NCBI RefSeq assembly: GCF_024124545.1
Contig: NZ_JAMXSF010000002.1
Span: 124,001 to 188,000, forward strand
DNA from: Pseudoalteromonas sp. XMcav2-N
GTDB lineage: Bacteria; Pseudomonadota; Gammaproteobacteria; Enterobacterales; Alteromonadaceae
Reading direction: 5' to 3'
Length of the DNA stretch: 64,000 nt
The number at the start of each line of letters is the position of its first letter. Position 1 is the stretch's first letter. The position numbers were made by a program, and so were the translations under genes. The notes beneath the pieces were generated by a model. The model did no database searches, had not been told where the DNA came from, and saw nothing but the letters and a program-made list of their open reading frames with translations. Of the stretch, positions 15,768 through 26,242 are shown piece after piece.

Positions 15768-15783
15768 ATAAATGAAAATTTAT
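15768..15783. promoter_or_regulatory. AT-rich dyad between LysR and SDR
   Basis: ATAAAT-GAAA-ATTTAT is a perfect 6+4+6 inverted repeat in the gap between divergent LysR and SDR genes. It is AT-rich, so chance is a real alternative. Confidence 0.3.
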
Positions 15784-15852
15784 GGCATACCTGAAATAAA
15801 CGCAAGCGGCTAAGCTTACTTTCGTCAATTAACCCACACAGGAGAGCGTATT

Positions 15853-16622
15853 ATGTCTACTTCAAACACCCTTGTTGATTTGACCAGTAAGGTCGCGATT
15901 GTTACTGGTTCTGCCCGAAACATGGGACGTGCTTTTGCTATTTCACTGGCAAAGCGTGGCGCCAATGTTGTCGTACACTATCACAGTGATGCGTCGCTTA
16001 ACGATGCTGAGCAAACCGCCGCCGAGATTGCTCAGATTGGCAGACGAGTACTATTAGTTCAGGGCGATCTGAGTCAGGAAAGTCAGGTTCAGGCCCTGTA
16101 CCAACAGACTCTGGAAGCCTTTGGCCGCGTTGATATTGTCATAAACAACGCCGGAAAAGTCCTGAAAAAAGCCATTGCAGATATTTCTGAACAAGAGTAT
16201 GACCAACTCTTCGCGATTAATACCAAGGCACCATTTCTAATGATGAAGCATGCTGCTACGCATGTTCAGGATCAGGGTCGAATCATTAATATGGGCACGT
16301 CATTATTGGGCGCATTTACAGGCCTTTACGGCGCCTATGCCGGTGCCAAAGCCCCACTTGAAGACTTTACCCGTGCACTTGCTAAGGAAATTGGCGGTCG
16401 GGGGATCACTGTCAATGTGGTCGCACCAGGCCGATAGATACCGCATTTTTCCACGGCGAAGAAAATGCTCAGTCCGTTGTCTATCTCAGTGCAGCCAGCG
16501 TGCTTAATCGTCTTGGTAACATAGATGACGTCGTACCTATGATTGACTTTTTGGTCAGTGAGGAGGCGCGTTGGATCACGGGTCAGACTTTATTCGTTAA
16601 TGGCGGCTTTGTTACCCGTTAA
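15853..16622 (+). pseudogene. Short-chain dehydrogenase/reductase with one-base frameshift
   Basis: The first 194 codons are a normal SDR: TGSARNMG cofactor loop, NNAG motif, and Tyr/Lys pair in LYGAYAGAKA. At VNVVAPGR the frame stops (TAG at 16435-16437). Adding one C in the GGCCG run near 16431 restores GPIDTAFFHGEE and continues to LFVNGGFVTR and a TAA at 16620-16622, giving 256 residues, the normal SDR length. The lost base therefore removes the last quarter, including the substrate-loop region. Either the gene is inactive or this is a sequencing error; both readings fit. The stop overlaps the stop of the convergent TonB receptor gene. Confidence 0.88.
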
Positions 16623-18682
16623 AAACGATATGACCAACTCAGGCGCCAGTTTCGTGGCGCCTGAATATACTTAACAGGAGACACACCCCGCGCGTTACCA
16701 TGATAATAGGTTTCGTCGAACAGATTCTCGATATGCAGGCCTATACGACTGTTACCGCTTGTGTAAGTCAGATTGACATTGAACGTTGTCCAGGCGGGTA
16801 TGGTGACTATCTCAGTGCCACTTTGCTGAAAGCGATTGGCTTCGGTCAGTACTTTATCCCAATGATCGATAAACGCAGAGATCTGCCAGTGTTGATCCAA
16901 AGTGTAACCCAAACCCAGTTTAACCTTGTGCTCTGGTACATTCAGCACCACAGATTGCCCTGCAGCCTGAGTTTTATCCGGTGAGACATAACGTATGGCC
17001 AGCTGCCCATGCCAGCGCTGAGCCTGCCAACGCAGCTGATTTTCCCAGCCAGACACTCTGTGCTCTCCGGCCACTATGGTGCGCCAAATTTGGGTATTAG
17101 GGTCCTGTACTTTTTGATAAAAGTTCTTTGCCTGCATACTATACAGGGCTGAGATATTGGCAAACTCCACCCCATGCCAACTGAATTTACTGCTCCAGTT
17201 AAGCTCATACATCTGCATACTTTGCGATTCGATCTTGTCATCAACCACCAGATCGAACTCAAAAATCGTCGGCGGACGAAATGCTTTGCCATAGGTCAGT
17301 TTGAGTGCCTGATCGGGGTTTGGCTGATAGACCATGCTGACGCGGGGCAACCAGCTCGCATTAGTATAATCCTGACGGTGGTACCTGAGTCCGGCATTGA
17401 CTTTGAGTGTTCGCTCACCAAAGCGCCACGACCTTGAATACTGGCCAAACACAGCGTGCTTATCCGAACGTTCTTTGTCTGTCGGCCAGGAGTCAGGCGT
17501 GACCAGTTTAATTCCTTCAGCGGTTCGCCGATATTTAACTTTGCGACCAATTTTAGTGCGCCAGCCATCATACCCCAGGATCCAGTCCTGGCCGGAACCG
17601 GCCTGGTAGGTCCATTGGGTATTGAGTCGTATTCTGTCCGAAGGCCCTATGTCTTCACGTTCTGTGTATAATGCCAGTTCTTCATAACGCGTCGCCTGAT
17701 CAGAGTTATCCACACTGAGGCGATATTTTTCTTTATACTCACGAAAATAGCTCAGTTCAACATTGCCCGACCAATTTGCGCCAGACTGTAGATTCTTGCC
17801 CACGTAGTAACTACTGTACCCCCGATACGCATCATCTCCGGTAATATAATCAAACGCGACCGCTTCTATTCCACTGACATTGGTGGTGCGCGTGAGGTTA
17901 TTGCCAAGATAAAACCAGGGAGTCGTCAGGCGGCTGTCCAGCGTAATATTTTTCTCTTGATTGCGAAAATCATTGGGGTTGTGGTTTCTTAATGCATCTT
18001 TGCCGTTGCGACTGAACGCTTCATCATCGACCAAAAATTCACGTATTTCATGATAATCCTGATCACTTTCAAAATAGCTGGCCGACACCGCCAGTTCAAC
18101 CTCACCTTGCCGATAATGAAACAGACCATGACCATGGCGCGTTCCTGCGTCACCAACCAGTAATGACACTTGGTTCACACCACTGTCCAGGCGAGTGATC
18201 ACATTGATCACCCCTTGCGTTGCATTACCACCATACAGCGTAGAATTTGGCCCTTGTAATATCTCTACCCGTTCAATTCTGGCGCTCGGGAAGTTATTCA
18301 TAATGAAGGCTTCATTGGCCAACAGGTTTTGCACTTCTCGGCCATCTATCAGCATCAGGGTACCCGACATATTCCCGGTAAACCCCCGCTGACCTCCTGG
18401 TAACCAGGACCACTGATAGAAATAATCCATGTTGGGAACGGAGGCGAGGATCTCTTTCAAATCGCGCCAACCATAACGCTCAATATCTGAGCGATTAATC
18501 ACATACACGGTGCCGGATGAAGCCAGCCAGGATTCGCTCTTACGTGCTGCGACGGTCACATCCTGATCGAGTAGCTCCTCAAATGACATTGCAAAAAGCG
18601 CATCTCCTTCTTCTGCCTGTGCCAAGGTCATTGAAGTGTGCGATATCACGCAGATAAATAAAAAGGTTACTAATCGGGCCAT
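16619..18682 (-). CDS. TonB-dependent outer membrane receptor
   Basis: 687 residues. A signal peptide ends near AQA, followed by a plug domain ('TVAARKSESWLASSGTVYVINRSDIE', 'RIERVEILQGPNSTLYGGNATQGVINVIT') and a long beta-barrel ending in the outer-membrane signature SYRF with terminal Phe. The N-terminal TonB box is not obvious, though 'DQDVTVAARK' is near the expected place. It imports a siderophore, vitamin or other large ligand across the outer membrane using TonB energy. No iron or cobalamin genes are adjacent, so the ligand is unknown. Its end overlaps the broken SDR by 3 bp, tail to tail. Confidence 0.92.
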   Translation of the reverse strand: MARLVTFLFICVISHTSMTLAQAEEGDALFAMSFEELLDQDVTVAARKSESWLASSGTVYVINRSDIERYGWRDLKEILASVPNMDYFYQWSWLPGGQRGFTGNMSGTLMLIDGREVQNLLANEAFIMNNFPSARIERVEILQGPNSTLYGGNATQGVINVITRLDSGVNQVSLLVGDAGTRHGHGLFHYRQGEVELAVSASYFESDQDYHEIREFLVDDEAFSRNGKDALRNHNPNDFRNQEKNITLDSRLTTPWFYLGNNLTRTTNVSGIEAVAFDYITGDDAYRGYSSYYVGKNLQSGANWSGNVELSYFREYKEKYRLSVDNSDQATRYEELALYTEREDIGPSDRIRLNTQWTYQAGSGQDWILGYDGWRTKIGRKVKYRRTAEGIKLVTPDSWPTDKERSDKHAVFGQYSRSWRFGERTLKVNAGLRYHRQDYTNASWLPRVSMVYQPNPDQALKLTYGKAFRPPTIFEFDLVVDDKIESQSMQMYELNWSSKFSWHGVEFANISALYSMQAKNFYQKVQDPNTQIWRTIVAGEHRVSGWENQLRWQAQRWHGQLAIRYVSPDKTQAAGQSVVLNVPEHKVKLGLGYTLDQHWQISAFIDHWDKVLTEANRFQQSGTEIVTIPAWTTFNVNLTYTSGNSRIGLHIENLFDETYYHGNARGVSPVKYIQAPRNWRLSWSYRF

Positions 18683-18866
18683 ATACTGCTTACTTAGCTA
18701 GAGATCTCAGGCAAGTATAGCTAAGCATTTTGACTTTTGAGTGAATCATGACGAGCGCAGCCAGTTTCTGTCATCGAGGCGCTAAATCAAATATCGGCGA
18801 TTGAACTGAGATTTTAACTTGTAAACTTATGGGCAGAACGAGTAAGTGATAGCAAGTTTATAGTTC

Positions 18867-18900
18867 AGCACATCAAGTCATAACACTGGCTTGATGTGCT
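18867..18900 (-). terminator. Hairpin downstream of the S41-like gene
   Basis: AGCACATCAAG (18867-18877) pairs perfectly with CTTGATGTGCT (18890-18900). No clear T run follows on either side, so terminator strength is uncertain. Confidence 0.45.
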
Positions 18901-18920
18901 TGATGAAGGTGATACAAGTG

Positions 18921-20726
18921 TTACAGCTGGTCTTTAAGATACTCAATAGCTGCAGACAACTGATTGTCTTCGTTAGCGACAATAGAATCTATGGTCCGTG
19001 GGACATAGATATCGGGCTGAACACCACGCCCGATCAATACGGAACCATCCCCATTATCTATACGTAAACCTGTGTAGCTGAAATAGGATCCGCCATCCAT
19101 GTACGAACCAAAATAACTCGCAACCATACGGTCGCCATTGATGCCAGCAGTAGGCACCCCTAGCACAGGTATGCCTGCATTTTTTACAAAAGTGAGCGCA
19201 TGTTCAGTTTGACTCACACTGTATCGGGATGAAAGGGCGACTACAGGCATATTCAGAGGCTGCTCTGAAACATCAATCGTTTGGGTGAACATTTCCTTGT
19301 ATGTCGCTCGCAAAGAGGGGCCTTTTCGGTATCTTATATGGAGTTTGTCGTGCTCCACAGGCTGTGTCAAAAACCATGACAACCCTTCGCGCCACCCTAT
19401 TGGATCATTAGGATATTGTCGTAGATCGATGACCACTCCTCGTGCTGTTAATAACTCGGACTTCACTTGCTCTGCATTTTGCTCCGTCAGATTATATAAA
19501 TTGAGCTTCCACAGTCCTTCCTCTAACTCTCTGATGGGCTCTGGATCATAAGGTACAAGTTCATGGTACTGGGCAAACTTGAATTCTTCAAAGGCAATCG
19601 GCTTTGCTGTGATATCAATCACGTCACCATCTTGTTTTTTAAATGAAGCCTTAACTGCGTCTTCTGTAGTAGCATACTTTGAAAACTCTGTGGCATCTGC
19701 TTCACTCACATGATCACTACGCATAAGCCAGCTTGCTCTTTGCTCTATCACCTCTTCAAAGGGAACGTCATTGACAGACAACAATTCATCACCAATCTCG
19801 ATCACCCCGCTAAGTGATTCATCAATGCCCACAACAATTGTTTTCCCTTCAATTCGACGTAACTCGTAAGGGTACCTGCCAACATTATAGGAGCGATATG
19901 AAAGGGGGTACCCTAAAGAAACGTGGTTATCCTGCAGTTTTTTGAACTCACGGTTGATGGCAATCTTACGCTCGGCATTGACGTCTTCTGTACATGCTTT
20001 AAGTAAGGGGGTTAGACTGCGACGCCAATTGACATCAACTTGTTCGAAATAAGGCCAGAAATGGTGAATTTCCCCCCACATACCTGACATAGTAGACATA
20101 CATACAGGCAAGCTGGCGAAGTCTGTACCAATATCCCACTGGCGATAATCGTCAACCCGCATACCCTGTTCACTTGCGTGCTGAGAAAGGTAAAGTGGCA
20201 AATACACAGTGCGCCAGCCATACCGGACCCGTGAAAAAACACGATCAGGTATAAGTGGATCCATCTTCATTTCGGCAAGCTCACCAGCCAAAAGCGACCG
20301 GGTGTGTGAGTGTTGTGTTCTGGCGGCTGTTTGCTCCCACGTAACAACCTGTTCACCATCACTCAGGGTGGGCAACTCCTGCTTGCGATCGGTAATAAAC
20401 GGGGCGATCTCACGCAGCCTTCGCAAGCCAACCTCCTGTCTTTGGTATGACCTTGCCTGACTCATTTCTACAATCGTTTCTGCAATGAACTTGTCCCAGT
20501 TTGTATCGGCAACCGCCTGACTGGGATAGAAAAATTTAACTTTATGTGCAAATTTGACAAATTGTTTTATATCTCTGAGTAATTGCCTGTCTACATTCAT
20601 AGCTGGCGGGGGCAGCAGCTTAATTGCATCTGCCGGAGGGGATGTATTTTGCGCAAGTGCATTAGGTGCAAAGCAAAGCGTAGAGGTGATCAACGAGGCA
20701 ACTGTTAGATTCTTATTTATTATCAT
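18921..20726 (-). CDS. S41-family peptidase-like exported protein
   Basis: 601 residues with a signal peptide (cleavage near NALA-QNTS) and a strong AAAGGAG ribosome site. The middle has a PDZ-like stretch ('IEIGDELLSVNDVPFEEVIEQR', ~305-330). The C-terminal part follows the S41 C-terminal protease plan: 'GVVIDLRQYPNDPIGWREGL', then 'VVALSSRYSVSQTEHALTFVKNAGIPVLGVPTAGINGD', where the catalytic serine would fall in RYSVSQTE. Such proteins cleave unfolded or tailed proteins in the periplasm. Long N-terminal helical region (residues ~45-290) not recognised. Single gene. Confidence 0.72.
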   Translation of the reverse strand: MIINKNLTVASLITSTLCFAPNALAQNTSPPADAIKLLPPPAMNVDRQLLRDIKQFVKFAHKVKFFYPSQAVADTNWDKFIAETIVEMSQARSYQRQEVGLRRLREIAPFITDRKQELPTLSDGEQVVTWEQTAARTQHSHTRSLLAGELAEMKMDPLIPDRVFSRVRYGWRTVYLPLYLSQHASEQGMRVDDYRQWDIGTDFASLPVCMSTMSGMWGEIHHFWPYFEQVDVNWRRSLTPLLKACTEDVNAERKIAINREFKKLQDNHVSLGYPLSYRSYNVGRYPYELRRIEGKTIVVGIDESLSGVIEIGDELLSVNDVPFEEVIEQRASWLMRSDHVSEADATEFSKYATTEDAVKASFKKQDGDVIDITAKPIAFEEFKFAQYHELVPYDPEPIRELEEGLWKLNLYNLTEQNAEQVKSELLTARGVVIDLRQYPNDPIGWREGLSWFLTQPVEHDKLHIRYRKGPSLRATYKEMFTQTIDVSEQPLNMPVVALSSRYSVSQTEHALTFVKNAGIPVLGVPTAGINGDRMVASYFGSYMDGGSYFSYTGLRIDNGDGSVLIGRGVQPDIYVPRTIDSIVANEDNQLSAAIEYLKDQL

Positions 20727-21112
20727 TTTTTAATCTCCTTTTAGTCAGTCGCATTTCAACCTAGCAACAAATCTAGATGCATTCAACGGCAGAAAATGAC
20801 CCTCAAGAAGGCGGCTGTAACAAGTGAAAACAAGATCATGCAACTTGTCTGAATAGTGCGCAAAAGTGTTTAGTCCTGAGATAGCACTCCCTAACACATA
20901 ATCCTGTATCGACTGAAAGCGCCACCAAATCGACCACAACGCCCGAAGCAATGCTCACAAAGCGCACACAGGAAAAATAGTTTTATTGAATTTACCAACA
21001 CAAAAAAACCAATACATATTATAAAGTTAAGTTAAATTTTCTTTTTCAAAAGATAGCATTCACAAAATGTCAACCTTGAATTCTCTCTCTGTTCACCTTA
21101 AAATTTATTTTT
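20727..21112. other. Gene-free gap between S41-like gene and betI
   Basis: AT-rich in its right half. It holds the promoters of the divergent S41-like and bet units. I saw no supported gene; open frames here lack ribosome sites. Confidence 0.6.
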
Positions 21113-21126
21113 ATTGAACGGTCAAT
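21113..21126. promoter_or_regulatory. Candidate BetI operator
   Basis: ATTGA-ACGG-TCAAT is a dyad ending 10 bases before the betI start codon. BetI is a TetR-type repressor that binds its own promoter region and is released by choline, so this position is expected. Assignment rests on symmetry and place only. Confidence 0.5.
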
Positions 21127-21136
21127 TAATAAAAAT

Positions 21137-21727
21137 ATGCCTAAAGTCGGAATGGAACCTGTGCGTCGCCAACAACTGATTGAGGCGACCTTACAGTCAG
21201 TGGCGGAGCTTGGATTACAAGCCACCACGATCAATAGCATCAGTAAGAAAGCCGGGATGTCGTCGGGGATCATCAGCCACTATTTTGGTGGTAAGCAGGG
21301 TCTCATCGAAGCCACAGTACGCTACTTGCTGAGCAGCCTTCAACGCAGCTTACTGCAAAGAACAACCAGGGGGTGCACACCAGAGCAGCGTCTGATGTTT
21401 ATTGTGGAAGCCAACTTTGCTGTGGTGCAGCAACAGCGCGACACCACCCGTACTTGGTTGAGCTTTTGGGCGCATTCCATGCATGATGCAGAATTACATC
21501 GCTTACAACGCGTCAATGCACGCCGACTTTACAGCAATTTATTGTACTCGTTTAAACAGTTAATGGCCCCTGGCGAAGCGCGTGAAGCCGCAGAGCTGAG
21601 TGCCGCTATGATCGACGGCCTGTGGCTCAGAGCCGTTCTCAATAAAGCCGATGATGCGCAGTTTGACAGCGCGCAGGATCTGGCCAAACGCTATATCCAG
21701 TCCCTCATCCAACAATTTGGAGTCTAA
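21137..21727 (+). CDS. betI: Choline-responsive repressor BetI
   Basis: 196 residues of the TetR family. The start [19 protein letters not shown] matches the BetI N-terminus, and the helix-turn-helix spans '[26 protein letters not shown]' (residues ~30-55). The C-terminal ligand domain has the BetI-type '[29 protein letters not shown]'. BetI represses the bet genes in the absence of choline. There is no strong ribosome site, but the family alignment fixes the ATG at 21137. It is first in betI-betB-betA, with the betB ATG one base after its stop. Confidence 0.95.
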   Translation: MPKVGMEPVRRQQLIEATLQSVAELGLQATTINSISKKAGMSSGIISHYFGGKQGLIEATVRYLLSSLQRSLLQRTTRGCTPEQRLMFIVEANFAVVQQQRDTTRTWLSFWAHSMHDAELHRLQRVNARRLYSNLLYSFKQLMAPGEAREAAELSAAMIDGLWLRAVLNKADDAQFDSAQDLAKRYIQSLIQQFGV

Positions 21728-21728
21728 T

Positions 21729-23192
21729 ATGTCCACACCTGTCTACCAGAACTTTATTCACGGCCGCTACCTTGCCAATCAGACCGGCGAGCAGTTTGCG
21801 GTAAAAAACCCCGCGACCGACGAAGTCATTTATCACGTTGAAGTAGCCGACGCACACATTCAAAAAGCGGCCATCGACAGTGCCAAAGCCGGGTTTGCGC
21901 AGTGGTCAGCCATGACCCCAATTGAGCGCAGCAGAATTCTGAATAAAGCGGTGGCGCTATTGCGTGAGCGTAATGATGAGCTGGCTAAAATCGAGGTACT
22001 GGACACAGGCAAACCCTGGCAAGAAGCCGAGTGCGTTGACATTCAAACCGGTGCCGACGTAATCGAATACTTTGCCGGACTGGCGCCTGCACAAGTCGGC
22101 CAGCAACAAATGGTCGGCGATGATTTTTACTACACCCGCAAAGAACCGTTAGGTATATGCGCAGGCATTGGCGCCTGGAACTACCCGCTGCAAATTGCCT
22201 GCTGGAAATCCGGCCCGGCACTGGCCGCGGGTAATGCCCTGATCTTTAAACCGTCTGAAGAAACCCCACTGGGTGCAATGAAACTGGCTGAGATCTTTAT
22301 TGAAGCGGGTATGCCAGCAGGTGTCTTTAACGTTGTACAAGGTGCCGCCGAAGTCGGACAATGGCTGACACTGCACCCGGAAATTGAAAAAGTCTCGTTT
22401 ACAGGTGAAGTAGGCACAGGCAAAAAAGTCATGCAAAGTGCGGCTTCTAACCTAAAAGAGGTGACCATGGAGCTGGGCGGTAAATCGCCGCTGCTGGTAT
22501 TTGACGATGCTGATATTGAACAGGCGGTCAGTGCGGCTATGCTGGGCAACTTCTACACCCAGGGTGAGATCTGCACCAACTGTACACGCGTCTATGTTCA
22601 GCGCGGTGTGTATGAGCAGTTCCTTGAGCAGCTTAAAACCCGCACAGAGCAAAATATTATCGCCGGCGATCCCCTTAATCCCGAAGTAAATCTGGGTGCC
22701 TTGATCTCGAAAAAACATCAGCAGCTGGTGCTGGAATACATTGAGCAGGGCAAGCAGGAAGGCGCAACTGTGCTGACTGGTGGTCATGCCCTGAGCCCGG
22801 CTTCGGCACCTAACGGCTACTTTGTTGCCCCCACCATATTCACCGACTGTCACGAAGACATGACCATAGTTCGCGAAGAGATCTTTGGGCCGGTGATGTG
22901 CGTCATGGTATTCAATGACGAGCAAGAAGCGATTAACCGCGCCAACAATACGCATCTGGGCCTGGCGGCCGGGGTGTTCAGCCGCGACATTCAGCGTGCA
23001 CACCGCGTGATCCACCAGTTACAGGCTGGCATTACCTGGATCAACGCCTATGGCAACTCACCCGCCGAAATGCCGGTTGGTGGCTACAAACAATCCGGTA
23101 TTGGCCGTGAAAATGGCATTGAAACACTGGATCACTACACCCAGACCAAGTCTGTTTACGTAGGTATGAGCCAAATCGAAAGCCCATTTTAA
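21729..23192 (+). CDS. betB: Betaine aldehyde dehydrogenase
   Basis: 487 residues from the ATG at 21729, one base after the betI stop. Aldehyde dehydrogenase features are the NAD site '[13 protein letters not shown]', the general-base region '[13 protein letters not shown]', and catalytic C282 in GEICTNCT. It oxidises betaine aldehyde to glycine betaine with NAD+, the second step of the choline pathway, in the cytoplasm. Its place between betI and betA makes the substrate assignment strong. Confidence 0.96.
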   Translation: MSTPVYQNFIHGRYLANQTGEQFAVKNPATDEVIYHVEVADAHIQKAAIDSAKAGFAQWSAMTPIERSRILNKAVALLRERNDELAKIEVLDTGKPWQEAECVDIQTGADVIEYFAGLAPAQVGQQQMVGDDFYYTRKEPLGICAGIGAWNYPLQIACWKSGPALAAGNALIFKPSEETPLGAMKLAEIFIEAGMPAGVFNVVQGAAEVGQWLTLHPEIEKVSFTGEVGTGKKVMQSAASNLKEVTMELGGKSPLLVFDDADIEQAVSAAMLGNFYTQGEICTNCTRVYVQRGVYEQFLEQLKTRTEQNIIAGDPLNPEVNLGALISKKHQQLVLEYIEQGKQEGATVLTGGHALSPASAPNGYFVAPTIFTDCHEDMTIVREEIFGPVMCVMVFNDEQEAINRANNTHLGLAAGVFSRDIQRAHRVIHQLQAGITWINAYGNSPAEMPVGGYKQSGIGRENGIETLDHYTQTKSVYVGMSQIESPF

Positions 23193-23208
23193 GCAAAGGA
23201 GCCAGACT

Positions 23209-24876
23209 ATGAAAAAAGTATTCGACTATATTATTGTCGGTGCTGGCTCAGCAGGCTGTGTACTGGCAAATAGACTGTCCGCCAATCCACAACACCGGGT
23301 GTTACTGTTAGAAACGGGTGGCAGTGATAAGAGCATCTTTATTCAGATGCCAACAGCACTGTCTATTCCTATGAATACCGACAAATACGCCTGGCAGTTT
23401 CATACCGAACCGGAGCCGTATCTGGACAACCGGGTGATGCATTGTCCGCGCGGCAAGGTGCTGGGGGGTTCGTCGTCTATCAATGGCATGGTGTATGTAC
23501 GTGGCCACGCCAAAGATTTTGATGAATGGCAGCAATACGGTGCGCAAGGGTGGGATTATCAGGCTTGTCTGCCCTACTTTAAGCGTGCCGAAAGCTGGTA
23601 TCTGGGCGAAGACTCGTATCGGGGCAGTGAAGGCCCGCTTGGCACCAATAATGGTAACGAAATGGCCAACCCGCTTTATCGCGCATTTATCGAAGCCGGT
23701 TCACAGGCAGGATATGCCAGGACTGACGATTACAATGGCGAGCAGCAGGAAGGCTTTGGCCCGATGCATATGACGGTAAAAGATGGCCGTCGCTGCTCCG
23801 CCAGCCGCGCCTATCTCGATCCTGTAAAGGGGCGTGACAACCTGACAATCGTCACCGGAGCGCTGGCGCACAAGGTGCTGCTAGATGGTAAACGCGCTGT
23901 GGGCGTGGAATATCAATGCAAGGGTAAAACCCACCGTTCCACAGCCGAGCGCCGGGTGATCTTGAGTGCCGGACCAATCGGCTCGCCGCACCTGTTGCAA
24001 CTGTCGGGGATTGGCGATCAGGATGCGCTCAAAGCCGCAGGCGTTGAGGTACAGCATCATCTGCCCGGCGTCGGTAAAAACTTACAAGACCATCTGGAGT
24101 TTTATTTCCAGTACAGATGTAAGCAGCCCATTACCCTCAATGGCAAACTGGACTGGTTCTCTAAGGGGTTGATCGGTGCACGCTGGATCCTCAACAAAAC
24201 CGGCCTGGGTGCAACCAATCATTTTGAATCTTGCGCCTTTATCCGCTCCAAAGCGGGTGTTGAGTGGCCGGATCTCCAGTATCACTTTTTGCCCGCAGCC
24301 ATTCGCTACGATGGAAAAAGTGCGTTTGACGGACACGGTTTCCAGGTCCATATTGGTCACAACAAACCGAAAAGTCGCGGTGAAGTCACCATTAAATCGG
24401 CCGACCCGACTCAGGCCCCCAAGATCCAATTTAACTACCTGGCACACCCGGACGACATCGAAGGCTTCCGCGCCTGTGTTCGCCTGACCAGAGAAATCAT
24501 CGAGCAACCGGCCTTTGATGCCTACCGCGATGGTGAAATTCAGCCAGGCAAAGACGTGCAGAGCGACGCAGAAATCGATGCCTTTGTACGCCAGGCCGTC
24601 GAAAGCGCCTATCACCCGTCCTGCTCATGCAAAATGGGTGAAGACGACATGGCCGTGGTGGATTCAAACACCCAGGTGCATGGTATCGATGGCCTGAACG
24701 TAGTGGATTCGTCTATCTTCCCGACGATCCCGAACGGCAACCTCAACGCACCAACTATTATGGTCGCGGAGAAAGCCGCAGATATTATTCTGGGCCAGCC
24801 GGCCCTCAAAGCAAACAATGCTCAGGTTGCCAATCACAACCAGTGGCAAGCAGTACAACGTAGCACGGAGATTTAA
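23209..24876 (+). CDS. betA: Choline dehydrogenase
   Basis: 555 residues of the GMC oxidoreductase family. FAD-binding GAGSAG lies at residues 11-16, the GMC signature '[26 protein letters not shown]' near 82-107, and the C-terminal '[13 protein letters not shown]...[28 protein letters not shown]' holds the catalytic His region. It oxidises choline to betaine aldehyde at the inner membrane, passing electrons to the respiratory chain. It follows betB by 16 bp with AAGGAG before its ATG. A GC-rich hairpin (24889-24904) after its stop could attenuate transcription into the carrier genes. Confidence 0.97.
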   Translation: MKKVFDYIIVGAGSAGCVLANRLSANPQHRVLLLETGGSDKSIFIQMPTALSIPMNTDKYAWQFHTEPEPYLDNRVMHCPRGKVLGGSSSINGMVYVRGHAKDFDEWQQYGAQGWDYQACLPYFKRAESWYLGEDSYRGSEGPLGTNNGNEMANPLYRAFIEAGSQAGYARTDDYNGEQQEGFGPMHMTVKDGRRCSASRAYLDPVKGRDNLTIVTGALAHKVLLDGKRAVGVEYQCKGKTHRSTAERRVILSAGPIGSPHLLQLSGIGDQDALKAAGVEVQHHLPGVGKNLQDHLEFYFQYRCKQPITLNGKLDWFSKGLIGARWILNKTGLGATNHFESCAFIRSKAGVEWPDLQYHFLPAAIRYDGKSAFDGHGFQVHIGHNKPKSRGEVTIKSADPTQAPKIQFNYLAHPDDIEGFRACVRLTREIIEQPAFDAYRDGEIQPGKDVQSDAEIDAFVRQAVESAYHPSCSCKMGEDDMAVVDSNTQVHGIDGLNVVDSSIFPTIPNGNLNAPTIMVAEKAADIILGQPALKANNAQVANHNQWQAVQRSTEI

Positions 24877-24978
24877 CAAAGCCACCTGCGGCCCAATCGG
24901 GCCGTGGGGTCTGCAGTGGTGCGCGATACAAATTGGTTGTATCGGGTTAATGCAGAAACAATAAAAAACGGAGAGACA

Positions 24979-25029
24979 ATGAGTTATTTTTACTTATTTT
25001 GGGAGGGTGACAATGACAGTATGGCTTAG
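24979..25029 (+). CDS. Possible 16-residue coupling peptide before the choline carrier
   Basis: ATG at 24979 preceded by GGAGAG reads MSYFYLFWEGDNDSMA and stops at 25027-25029, overlapping the start of the carrier gene at 25013. It runs through the carrier's own GGGAGGG site. This is a plausible short upstream frame for translational coupling, but such short frames also arise by chance. Confidence 0.3.
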   Translation: MSYFYLFWEGDNDSMA

Positions 25030-26230
25030 TGCAGGCATTGTATTTACCCTAGTTGCCATCGCTTTTATCCTATTAAAATGGGGGAACCTACGCTGTGTCG
25101 GTGTGACACCGGTTAAAACCTTTACCTTTATTGCTATCTTATTTACGTCCGGCCTGGATGTCGGACTTATCATGTTTCCGCTGACGGAGTTTGCGGGTTA
25201 CGCAGACATAAAAGCAAGCCCAGAATATGCGTTTGCCAATCCACTCGCCATTGAATTTGGCTTTTGGGGCTTCCTGATCTGGGGATTTTATTTTCTGACG
25301 TGTTTTTATTTCTGCGTAATAGAACCTAAGGTGAAATTTTTTGAGATCCCTTGGGTTAAATTCATCAACAACGTGGTCATTATTGGTACATGCGCCTTTA
25401 CGGCCTATTTGCTGCTATCCAACCTGCCCTGGTATATGCCAAGTGTGGGCGATGGCGAGTCCATTGTGCCAACCTTTTATCTCATCGTGTTCGCCGCCAT
25501 ATGTTTTGCGGTGTATTCAAGCACCAGCCTGAAGTATGTACGCATTCTGAGTATCTCTACAACCTGGATGTTTATCGCCTTGATCGCCTTTATGTGGGCC
25601 TCCGCGTTCGTATTTGGTGACAGTGAGATGAGCGCCTTTACGAATAACATTGCGTTGCTGGGTAGCTACTTCAGTAATATCAACGAGTTTGTATTGCCAC
25701 TCAATGATTACCATGAATTTTACCTGTTCTGGTGGTTCGCATGGAGCATCATGATAGGTCAGTTCACTTCACGCTTTGTCGGTGGTCTGAAAACCTATCA
25801 GGTACTGGCGGCCATGCTGGTGTTCCCGTCTATTCCCATCGCCGTGTGGTTTAGTGTGTTGTATCACTATCATGAAGCAGGTATTGACACCGCAGGGATT
25901 AAAAACCTGGCGATGGTCATTGTTGGCGTGATCTTTGTGATCAACTCTCTGGACTCATTAGTTCGACTGTATACCGACAACCTGGGTTTGACGGTTAAAA
26001 AACTCGGGAAACGCAACTATATTTTATTTAATATTGCCGCGCTGTCATTGCTGACGCTGCTATTTAAACTAAACTTTTTGCAGATACAATGGGTTGGTGC
26101 ACTGGTTATTGCGCTCTTTTTTGGTTGTTTTGGCTATATTTGCTACAGCAAGTTCAAAACAGTGGCCAATATTACCCGTTCACCCAAAGAGAATACCATC
26201 GACTTCAGCCGTATCGAGACCGTAAACTAA
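25013..26230 (+). CDS. BCCT-like choline/betaine carrier, short form
   Basis: 405 residues, almost wholly hydrophobic with about 10 membrane spans. The stretch FYLFWWFAWSIMIGQFTSRFVGG lines up with the BCCT family signature in which tryptophans form the trimethylammonium-binding aromatic box, and 'IMFPLTEFAGYAD' near 53-65 resembles the early part of the family. BCCT carriers usually have 500 or more residues and 12 spans, so this is a short or divergent member. I chose the ATG at 25013, with GGGAGGG five bases upstream, over the GTG at 25007. Its location after betA strongly suggests choline uptake across the inner membrane. Confidence 0.75.
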   Translation: MTVWLSAGIVFTLVAIAFILLKWGNLRCVGVTPVKTFTFIAILFTSGLDVGLIMFPLTEFAGYADIKASPEYAFANPLAIEFGFWGFLIWGFYFLTCFYFCVIEPKVKFFEIPWVKFINNVVIIGTCAFTAYLLLSNLPWYMPSVGDGESIVPTFYLIVFAAICFAVYSSTSLKYVRILSISTTWMFIALIAFMWASAFVFGDSEMSAFTNNIALLGSYFSNINEFVLPLNDYHEFYLFWWFAWSIMIGQFTSRFVGGLKTYQVLAAMLVFPSIPIAVWFSVLYHYHEAGIDTAGIKNLAMVIVGVIFVINSLDSLVRLYTDNLGLTVKKLGKRNYILFNIAALSLLTLLFKLNFLQIQWVGALVIALFFGCFGYICYSKFKTVANITRSPKENTIDFSRIETVN

Positions 26231-26242
26231 GGTTCAAAAGAA

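Noticed and set aside
20745..20951. 68-codon minus-strand frame just upstream of the S41-like gene
   Set aside because: Starts at a TTG without a ribosome site, has no recognisable motif, and occupies the likely promoter region.
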